Translations under genes and position numbers: made by a program
Notes under the pieces: model-generated
Database searches by the model: none
Told to the model about the DNA's origin: nothing
Seen by the model: the letters and a program-made list of their open reading frames with translations, nothing else
Shown: piece by piece, positions 56,710 through 64,000 of the stretch
Layout of the letters: every line of letters starts with the position of its first letter
How positions within the stretch are numbered: the first letter of the stretch is position 1
NCBI RefSeq assembly: GCF_020906515.1
Contig: NC_085850.1
Span: 1,860,001 to 1,924,000 of the forward strand
Length of the DNA stretch: 64,000 nucleotides
Direction: 5' to 3'
Source: Vanrija pseudolonga
Lineage: Eukaryota > Basidiomycota > Tremellomycetes > Trichosporonales > Trichosporonaceae

Positions 56710-57563
56710 CTACATGATCACGCAGCATCGCCCGTCTTGGACGTCGTCTTGTGACCTGCGGCGCGTCTTGAGCTCGTACTTGGGTTTGGGCTGCGGTGGC
56801 TGCGGTAGAGTGCGTCAGCGGCGTCGTCACGTCGGCTCGTGTGTCGTCGGCCTCCTTTCGACGACGCACCGCTCCGCGCTCGGCACGGCGTACACGGCGG
56901 ACGAGCTCGTCAAAGGCCAAGTCGACATTGACGTCATCGAGAGCGCTAGTCTCGACGAACGGCGCGCCGAGGGAGCGCGCGAGCGCCTGCCCCTCGGCGC
57001 TGGACACGGTGCGCAGTTGCTCGAGATCACACTTGTTGGAGACGACGACAGCGGGGACGTGGTGCGCGAGCTTGGCGGCCGTTATGGCGCCGTACACGCC
57101 GCTCAGCGCCTCGAACGACGCGCGGTCCGTCACGCTGTACACGAGCAGGAAGCCGCGCCCGAACTGGTACCACTGGTCGGCCATGGTCGCGTATTCCTCT
57201 GCGCGGCGTCAGCGTGTCGTGTGTGTGTGTGTCGGCTGCACCCACCCTGCCCCGCCGTGTCGAGGATCTCGAGCTGGACCGCCTCCGAGTCGACGACGAG
57301 CTGGCGCCGATAGCTGTCCTCAATGGTGGGGTTGTACCCTCTGCGGTGGGCGTGAGCGCCATTGCCCGCGTCGTGCCGCGTCGCGTCGCCGCCCGCCCCC
57401 CCGCGACCGCGCGACTCACTCGTCGACAAAGCTCGAGGTGAGGAACCGGATCGTAAGGCTCGACTTGCCGACGCCTGTGCCGTCAGCTCTGTAGCTCGTG
57501 CAACCCACCCCCGGCGCCGACGACGACGACGCGCAGCTCGGTCACCTCGAAATCGAGCATCAT
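56710..57563 (-). CDS. Ras-family small GTPase with CAAX box
   Basis: Exons 57563-57509, 57474-57420, 57340-57246, 57198-56831 and 56790-56710 give 217 residues. G1 is [17 protein letters not shown], effector region [10 protein letters not shown]3 LDTAGQEEY, G4 NKCDL and G5 ETSA, all as in Ras. The hypervariable tail is basic ([14 protein letters not shown]) and ends CCVIM; Cys-Val-Ile-Met is a farnesylation CAAX box, so the protein should sit at the plasma membrane. This end is reached only by splicing a last intron of about 40 nt (56830-56791; a 31-nt version uses a nearer acceptor and adds three residues). Reading straight through gives a longer frame without CAAX. Ras2- or Rsr1-like identity is undecided. 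Confidence 0.92.
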
Positions 57564-58158
57564 GGCGGTGTCGCCGAGACGAGATGAGATCGGGAGATGC
57601 AACAAACACTGCCGTGTGGGGTCCGCGCGTCGGCAGCCGCTGCTAGGTTGGTGACAGACAGGCCTGGATCGGCGGCCCGGCCGGCGCCTCCTGCGTCTGT
57701 ACGCGTCTGTGCTGCTCGGGCGGATTATGCTCACCGCTGGCCTCGTGACTCTGCGCGCGCGCTCGAGCTTCCGGTCGAAAAGACAAGCCAAGCATGCCTG
57801 TACCGATCTGGACACGCCACACGCCACGCGCGCCACTGCACTTGCTTGGGCCGACCGGCCGGCGGTATGAGCGGAACGTGTGCATGCGCTGCTAGTCATG
57901 TACATATTGTATGCTGGGTGGTGGTAGGGAACTAGTGGTGCTTGTGGTGGGGTGCTACAAATGTACTACATGCCAAGGTGGGACCGTGTATCGCGCCGCC
58001 TGGGTGTGATGTGTATGTGTGTGTGTGTGGATGGGGAGGTGGTGGATGGAAGATGGTGGATGGGGGATTGGGGATGGTGGATTGGGGCGTCGGGAGTGCT
58101 TGTGTGTCGGCGCGGAGTGCGCTCTCGACTCGACTCGACTCAACTCGACAGCGCTTGC
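57564..58158. promoter_or_regulatory. intergenic region with GT and CTCGA repeats
   Basis: About 600 bases: promoter of the Ras gene and 3' flank of the His-rich gene. It holds (GT)n at about 58013-58030, GGATGG/GGTGGAT repeats at 58030-58085 and a CTCGA pentamer repeated about five times at 58124-58149. Confidence 0.5.
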
Positions 58159-58735
58159 TCAGTGGCCGTGTCCGTGTCCGTGACCGTGGTGGCCGTACTG
58201 GCTGGCATAGTGGAGCGAGGCGAGTTCGGCGCGGAACGCGGCGAGGTCTGGGGGTGTGAGCTGGGCCGTAGAGCAGCAGCAAGCAGTGTGGCGGCGGTGG
58301 TGGCGGAGACAAGCGGCAGTCAGCCAAGCGGCTGACCACATGCTCCCTTGCCCGCGGTGAGTCCACGCGGCGTACCCGCGCCTCGTGCAGCCGGGTATGC
58401 AGAGCAGCCAGGCAAGGCAAGGCCCAAACCAAGATCCCCACCCCTAGCCAGTCTGTGCACCGGCCGGGCTGGACTCGTCGCGGGCAATTGACAGGGTGGG
58501 TCATGACGCACGCGGGCGGGTGTCGGCGGCACCGACAGCACCGGCGAGCCCACTCACGGTGATCACACATGCCCGAGTAGTTTGCGATTTCCTCGCACGG
58601 CGCGTGGTAGTACGTGTCGCGGTGGCCGCACAGCCCGTTGGGGGTGTCGGGCGCCTTGTAGCGGCTGGGGGGGTGAGTGCTGGCGCGCGGCAGAAAGACA
58701 ACCACTCACTAGTACTGGTTCTCGTCCATGGGCAT
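58159..58735 (-). CDS. small Cys/His-rich protein with Gly-His tail
   Basis: Exons 58735-58710, 58664-58558 and 58247-58159 give 73 residues. The core has LCGHRDTYYHAPCEEIANYS and GMCDHH, a spaced set of Cys and His that could bind metal. The C-terminus ends in alternating Gly and His (GHHGHGHGHGH), a likely Ni/Zn/Cu-binding tail. No signal peptide or membrane span. The second intron is 310 nt, long for this genome, and the coding fraction is small. I recognise no family. Splice sites and the conserved-looking Cys/His pattern support a real gene, but an extra exon in the long intron is possible. Confidence 0.65.
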
Positions 58736-59799
58736 TGTGGTGCTGGGGTGGTTCGTTGGGGAGGGGGGCCTCGGTGAAAGTTTTCTCTGGCGAGAGAGAG
58801 AGAGCGCTGTTGGGGCTTTGGAGTGAGTTGAGGTGGGAGGAGGGTGGATAGAACTTCGAGGCCCCAGGGGACCGACTATATACTGTGCTCCCCTCACTGA
58901 CCGAGTCGCTCGTCGCCCTGTCTAGCAGCAGCGCCCTGCCCTGCCCTTCCGTTCGCTGTGCCTGTTTTTTGCCATGACGACGACGAATGCGGCGCAGTGT
59001 GTATGTGTGCCAGCTACACTGGGGCCGTCTGGCCAGACTGGGCGGCGCGGGGGCTCGTGTGTGAGCAGCTAGCAGCAGGCAGCTAGCTCTTTCATCTCGG
59101 CCACTCTCTCGCGCTGCTGGCGCAGCAGCGTGCCTTGGTTTGATTGATGGGATCTGGATGCGCGCGCGCGCGAGCGGGCGGGCCGTGCGTGGGACCGTAG
59201 AGACGACGATGATGCTGATGATGAATGGCGCGTCTGTGCGCCGGCAGCGAGCCCGCGGCAGTGAACAGAAGCGCGGCTCGGTCGACCACTGGCTCCACTC
59301 GCCCCAGCGCCGAACCACACCCCGCGCCTTCTGTGACCGCTGGGCCTGGAGTTGGCGGCGGACGGGGCGGCATGCTTGGGTGCCCCTGTGCCCCTTTGCC
59401 CTTGCCCGGCTCTGGGGCCTGCCTAAGAACTACACAACGTCGCACAGAGCTGTGCACTGCGCGAGGTTGCATGACTCCAAATGTGGGACGCGCTGATGAC
59501 TGATGATGTGCGGCACTATCGCCGCCCACACAGCTCCATTGGCTCCGGGATGAAGCTGCGCCCTTCATCTGGCGTCAATCCCGGAGCCCATCGCCTGCAC
59601 ATTGCCGCCCCATTACGCCGCCACGGGGCACAATCACGCCAGTCGACGCCCGTCTCGGTCATCTACTGGCCCCCACAGCTGCCGGATCGAGTGAATAGTG
59701 ATGATGACATGGGTGTATGTGTTTATGGCAACATGTTCTAGTGTCTACACAGCTTTTCAGGCGCCCGCAGCTCGCAATGCGCCCCAACCTCGCACCCCC
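58736..59799. promoter_or_regulatory. intergenic region, about 1 kb
   Basis: Promoter of the His-rich gene and 3' flank of the ribonucleotide reductase gene. It contains a short GA run (58792-58803) and an alternating GCGCGC run (59159-59173). Open frames across it show no domain. Confidence 0.4.
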
Positions 59800-61481
59800 T
59801 CAAAACTCGGCGTCGGTGCGAAACACTCGGCGCTGCAGGTTGCCCTCGTCGTCATTGTCTGATCCCCTCTGGTGCGGGGTAGCCGAGCGGGACACGTTTG
59901 CCAGTTGATAGGCCGATACACGCGACTCGAAGAAATCTGCATTGTCAGTGTGGGCCCACTGCACACTCCTGTCACCCAAACTCACTTGTCTTGCCCTGCA
60001 GCGAGATCAACTCCATCCAGTCAAAGGGGTTTGTGGCGTGATAGATCTTGTCGTAGCCAAGCGCCACAACCAGCCGATCGGCAACAAACTCCATGTACTG
60101 GCACATGGACTGACGAGTCAGTAACGCTCTTCGGCAATTAAACGCAGCTCTACTCACCTCCGAGTTGATCCCTATCAAGCGACACGGAAGTGCCTCGGTC
60201 AGGAACTCCTTCTCGATGGCCACTGCCTCGCGGACGATCGCGTGCACCTCGGTTTCAGAACAGCGGTGCTTGAGATGCTGATACAGCAGGCATGCAAAGT
60301 CGGTGTGCATGCCCTCGTCACGGCTGATAAGCTCGTTTGAGAACGTGAGCCCTGGCATGAGGCCACGCTTCTTGAGCCAGAAGATGGCTGCAAACGAGCC
60401 CGAGAAGAAGATGCCTTCGACGCACGCAAACGCGATGAGCCGGATCCTGAAGGGCTGGCAGCTGTTAGTATCTAGACGATCGACGCCCCTCGGCAAACTA
60501 CTCACCAGCTCTGGTGTGATGTACTTCATCGCCCAGTCGGCCTTCTTCTGAATACACGGTACTGGTTCCGTTAGATGCAAGCCACTCATCGTCCAGCACA
60601 CCACTCACTTGTCTCCATGCCCTTGAACAAGAAGTCCTTCTCCTCCGAGTCACGCACATACGTCTCAATTAACAGACTGTACGTCTCGGCGTGGACCTGC
60701 TCGATCATGGTCTGGAATGCGTAGAAGGCCCGCGCTTCCGCAATCTGCACATCCATTGAAAACTGCGACACGAGGTTCTCGCCGACGATTCCGTCCGAAG
60801 AAGCAAAGAAAGCGAGGATCCCTGTTGCGAAGTCAGCACTGTTCACAACGGTGCGAATCCACGCGCCACACTCACGGAGGATGAAGAAACGTTCGTCTTC
60901 GGTCATGCGGTCGTGCCAGTCGTGCAGGTCGTGGCCGAGGTCGAGCTCTTCTGCAGTCCAGAAGCTAGCCTGGGCTTGCTTGTAGGCCAGCCAGATCTGT
61001 TGCGGTTAGCAAGAGGCTTATCAGACCCAGTGTGTCCTCTCACCTCGCGGTACTTGATGGGGAAGACGACGAAGCGGTCGCTCGACTCGCGGAGGATATC
61101 TTCATCCTCCTCCTCTGGAAACAACCGCGCCGTTATTGGGTGGTAGTCCTTGCCACTGACAGCAGCGATGCTCGGGACGTTCGGCGACGGAGACCGCCGC
61201 TGGATGGCCATTGACGAGCTCTCGGCGACCTCTGACTGATGATGGCTGCTAGCGAGCATCTCGACGTCGCCAGGACGCGATGCGCTGTCGATGGACCGGG
61301 TCGAGGCGTACATGGGCCGAATGTTGTTGATGCGCTCCATATCGGTCATGTCATCGACGCTTGTGCCCTGTGAGCAAACTGAAGACGCCGACGACGAGGT
61401 GCCGCTCTTGAGCGACAGTGGATGGCGGAGTGGCATGGGCAGTGCGAGATGCCTGCTTTGTGGCGAGAGGCACGCTGTCAT
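59800..61481 (-). CDS. RNR2: ribonucleoside-diphosphate reductase small subunit
   Basis: Seven exons (61481-61044, 60996-60876, 60821-60609, 60561-60506, 60454-60158, 60109-59986, 59936-59800) give 461 residues. About 110 N-terminal residues are Ser-rich and lineage-specific. The core reads [48 protein letters not shown], the Tyr-radical region [70 protein letters not shown] and [23 protein letters not shown], and it ends FRTDAEF. These are the diiron ligands, radical Tyr and C-terminal docking tail of class Ia R2. It makes dNDPs together with the large subunit, not in this window. The start is the first ATG; a later one (DDMTDME) is possible. Confidence 0.95.
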
Positions 61482-62017
61482 GGGAATGTGAGTGGCGTCT
61501 GGATGGGTGGCGCCGAGTGAACGCTACGTGACTAGAGCAAGTAGCGTGTGTCTGAGCGCTCCAATGTCGAGGGTGCGCACGATTGGGGAATGTCGTGGAT
61601 GGATGGAGGAGGGACGTGAGGTGGGTAACGGTGAAAGATGGCGAGAGTGGCCTTGCTTTGGAACTGGCTGCTCCTTTACGAGCCGATGACTGTGGTCCGG
61701 TCAACCACTTCGGCATCTCACGGTGGCAAAATCAGCGTCATTGCAGGTCACGTGCAGAGCGATTCAGCCCTTAGATTTCAATGGGTTGCGACTATTAGCC
61801 CCTTGAAGCAAGTTGAAGGGGGTCCATTAAGAAAGGGGGTTGTGCACTCATGCACTCAGGGAGTCGTCGCGTGGCCCAAAGTCGTTGGCCTCATCGGAAC
61901 GGAGAAGCCACGAAACAGCAACAGCAAAAGATTAGGATCAATCAACCACCAAAAGTCGCGCAACTACACGAGCGACACCTTCATCTACTTCCCCACCACC
62001 AACGGCTCCAGACGACC
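61482..62017. promoter_or_regulatory. divergent promoter, RNR2 and mitochondrial IF2
   Basis: About 540 bases. The MCB word ACGCGT expected for cell-cycle control of RNR genes is not evident. The part near 61900-62000 is A-rich, then CA-rich up to the ATG at 62018. Confidence 0.35.
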
Positions 62018-64000
62018 ATGAGCGCACTGTGGATCTCGAGCCAGAGGCAGGTCCTCGCCGCTCCTCGGGTGCTGGTGCACCACGCCGCCCCGGCGCTGCG
62101 GCACCGGCACCTGTCCTCCTCGGCCGTCCTCAACGCGGAAGGCTCGCTTACACCGACCAACTGGGGAGCGCCGACCCGGCGGGGAGGAGGCAACGGCGGT
62201 GGACGAGCCGACGGCGACTCATCCTGGTCGCGCGGTCCACGGGACGGGCAGCGGAGAGACGGCGGCGGTGCCGGCCGCGGAGGACGAGGAGGCAGGGGAG
62301 GAGCTCGCCAGGGTGACCGCGGCGGCGGACAGCGGGAGCGTGGAGGAGGGTTCGCTCCCAGCGGCGCTACTGGGTTTGGGCTCAAGAGCCAGGGCCAGAC
62401 TACCGGTACCGACAAATGGGCGCCGAGGACGAACCGCAACGCTGGTACCTCTGACAACCGTCAACCCCGTGGAGGAGGCGCGTCGGTGTCCAACGAACCG
62501 AGAAGGAACTTTGAGCCGGAACCAGCACCATCTCGCTTTGAATCGTCCTTCGACAGCAGCTATGCCGAAGAGGAGTTTGGAGGCAGGGGTGGACGGCGAG
62601 GACGGCAGCCCCGCGAGTCACGCTCTCTACTCAACCAGGCCGCCGACGAGGCCCAGCTCCCCGACTCCCATCATCACAGCCTCAGAGGCAAGCACGATAA
62701 GAAGAACCGTGCGGTGCGCAATCAACGCCAATGGGCGTCGGAGGAGGACGACGTTGTCGACGAGGCCGAGTCGCAGCGAGCTCTCCGCGAGCTGGAGCGC
62801 CTTCGGGAAAAGCGTCGCGCCGAGGCTGCCAAGGCTGCAAGGCTCAAGCAGGAGGCGAAGGAGAAGGATGTGTTCATCCCCGCAACGATTACCGTTGCCC
62901 AGCTCGCCGACAAGTTTGGCGTCAAGATGGGTAGGTGACGCGGATTAAATCAGAAACTGACACCTCTACAGTCCGGCTCCAGCGCCACATGATTCAGCAG
63001 GACATGACGGAGAACCAACGCCGGCCCGACTACCTGCTGAACGCGGACGAGGCGAGTAACCTTGCGATCGAGTTCGACCTTAACCCTATCGTGGACGAGG
63101 ATAAGGGCTTCGACATTTACCCCGAGATTGATGTCGACGTCAGCGCGTTGCCGCTTCGCCCGCCAGTGGTCACCATCATGGGGCACGTCGACCACGGCAA
63201 GACGACGCTACTGGATTCGCTGCGTCACTCGTCCGTCGCGGCGGGAGAAGCGGGCGGCATCACCCAGCACATTGGTGCCTTCTCCGTGCCCCTGTCCTCG
63301 CTGCAGCCCAAGGGATCGGCCCCCACGGACGCGACGATCACGTTCCTCGATACGCCCGGCCACGCCGCTTTCACTGGCATGCGTGCGCGTGGCGCGAGCA
63401 TGACCGACCTCGTCGTGCTGGTCGTTGCTGCCGACGACGGCGTCATGCCCCAGACTCGCGAGGTCATTGAGCTCGTCCGCGCTGCCGGCGACTCGGTTGG
63501 CATGGTCGTCGCTATCAACAAGTGCGACAAGCCCATGATCGACATTGACAGGGTCAAGAGCAACCTGGGTGCCGAAGGCATTATCCTGGAGGAGGATGGC
63601 GGTGAAATTCCAGCCGTGAGGGTGTCTGGCCTCGCCAGGATTGGCCTCGACGACCTTGTCGAGACGCTGTCTACTCTTGCCGAGATCCGTGACTTGCGTG
63701 CCCGTGTGGACGGCAAGGCGGAGGGCTTTGTCATTGAGTCGCACGTCGACAAGGGCCTCGGCATCATTGCGACTGTCCTCGTCGCTCGCGGCACGCTCAG
63801 AACGGGCTCTGCCGTCGTCGCTGGAAACACTTGGGCGCGTGTACGCACAATGACGGACGCGAATGGAACCGAGATCCATGAGGCAACGCCCGGCACCCCA
63901 GTCATCATCACGGGTTGGAGGGACGTCCCGACCGCGGGTGACCAGCTCCTCGAGGCCATCGGCGGCGAAGAGATGGCCAAGAAGTGCATTGACAACCGCC
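62018..64000 (+). CDS. IFM1: mitochondrial translation initiation factor IF-2 (partial, runs off window)
   Basis: Exon 1 is 62018-62930; exon 2 runs from 62972 past the window end. The N-terminus is Arg/Leu/Ser-rich (SSQRQVLAAPRVLVHH), fitting a mitochondrial presequence, then a long Gly/Arg-rich RGG-like stretch (about 50-110) unusual for IF2. A charged coiled-coil (SQRALRELERLREKRRAEAA) leads to ATITVAQLADKFGVKMVRL, the IF2 N-terminal domain. The G domain follows: G1 GHVDHGKTT, G2-like GGITQHIGAF, G3 DTPGHAAF, G4 NKCD. The start of domain II (GFVIESHVDKGLGIIATVLV) is present. It brings fMet-tRNA to the mitochondrial small subunit. Confidence 0.95.

Noticed and set aside
56573-56830. C-terminal extension of Ras read straight through to 56573
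   Set aside because: It lacks a prenylation motif, whereas a short in-frame intron gives a textbook CAAX end.
59155-59180. Alternating GCGCGC run as a Z-DNA or replication element
   Set aside because: Only about 15 bases and in a GC-rich background; no supporting context.

Overview
This window looks like nuclear chromosome from a basidiomycete yeast, most likely a tremellomycete of the Trichosporonales (inference). The DNA is GC-rich and gene-dense. Almost every gene is split by very short introns, mostly about 35-60 nt, with GTRNGT donors and a CTRAC branch motif close to the acceptor. The urease, GH5 steryl-glucosidase, Rim13 calpain and CAAX-ended Ras resemble the gene set known from Cryptococcus and its relatives. 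I saw no transposon, virus-like element or CRISPR array.

Layout, left to right. 0-5.5 kb: a KDM4-type JmjN/JmjC/ePHD histone demethylase whose open frame runs on, without a stop, into a complete dihydrofolate synthase domain. 5.8-7.2 kb: nitronate monooxygenase (-). 8.1-9.9 kb: COP9 signalosome subunit 3 (+). 11-12.6 kb: an unrecognised protein (+). 12.7-15.2 kb: fused pseudouridine-5'-phosphate glycosidase and PfkB kinase (-). 15.5-17.2 kb: a GPI-type secreted beta-propeller-like protein (-) with a 470-nt intron full of hairpin and G-run repeats. 18.1-18.8 kb: NTF2 (+), with a 7-nt exon. 19.1-21.9 kb: Fap7 and a Bud22-like protein (-), both small-subunit ribosome biogenesis factors. 22.1-24.5 kb: Irc3-like mitochondrial helicase (-).

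24.8-33.3 kb is an accessory-looking stretch: an intronless DUF4246 gene (+), a tRNA-Ser(CGA), P5C dehydrogenase (-) and two intronless F-box-like paralogues in tandem (+). 33.5-39.7 kb: Rim13/PalB calpain (-) and GH5 steryl-beta-glucosidase (+). 40.4-43.5 kb: urease (+, 12 exons, one of 5 nt). 43.6-48.7 kb: a single-pass membrane protein (-), a PhnP-like metallo-beta-lactamase (+) and vacuolar proteinase A (+). 48.7-53.2 kb is a 4.6-kb gene-free stretch ahead of a Zn(II)2Cys6 transcription factor (+). 56.7-64 kb: a Ras GTPase (-), a small His-rich protein (-), ribonucleotide reductase small subunit (-) and mitochondrial IF2 (+, cut by the window end).

Most genes are unrelated housekeeping loci. 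Local pairings that may mean something are Fap7 beside Bud22 and, above all, the demethylase-folate enzyme fusion. Gene models were spliced by hand from frame, splice sites and family alignment in memory. Each proposed complete model sums to a whole number of codons. No database search was possible.
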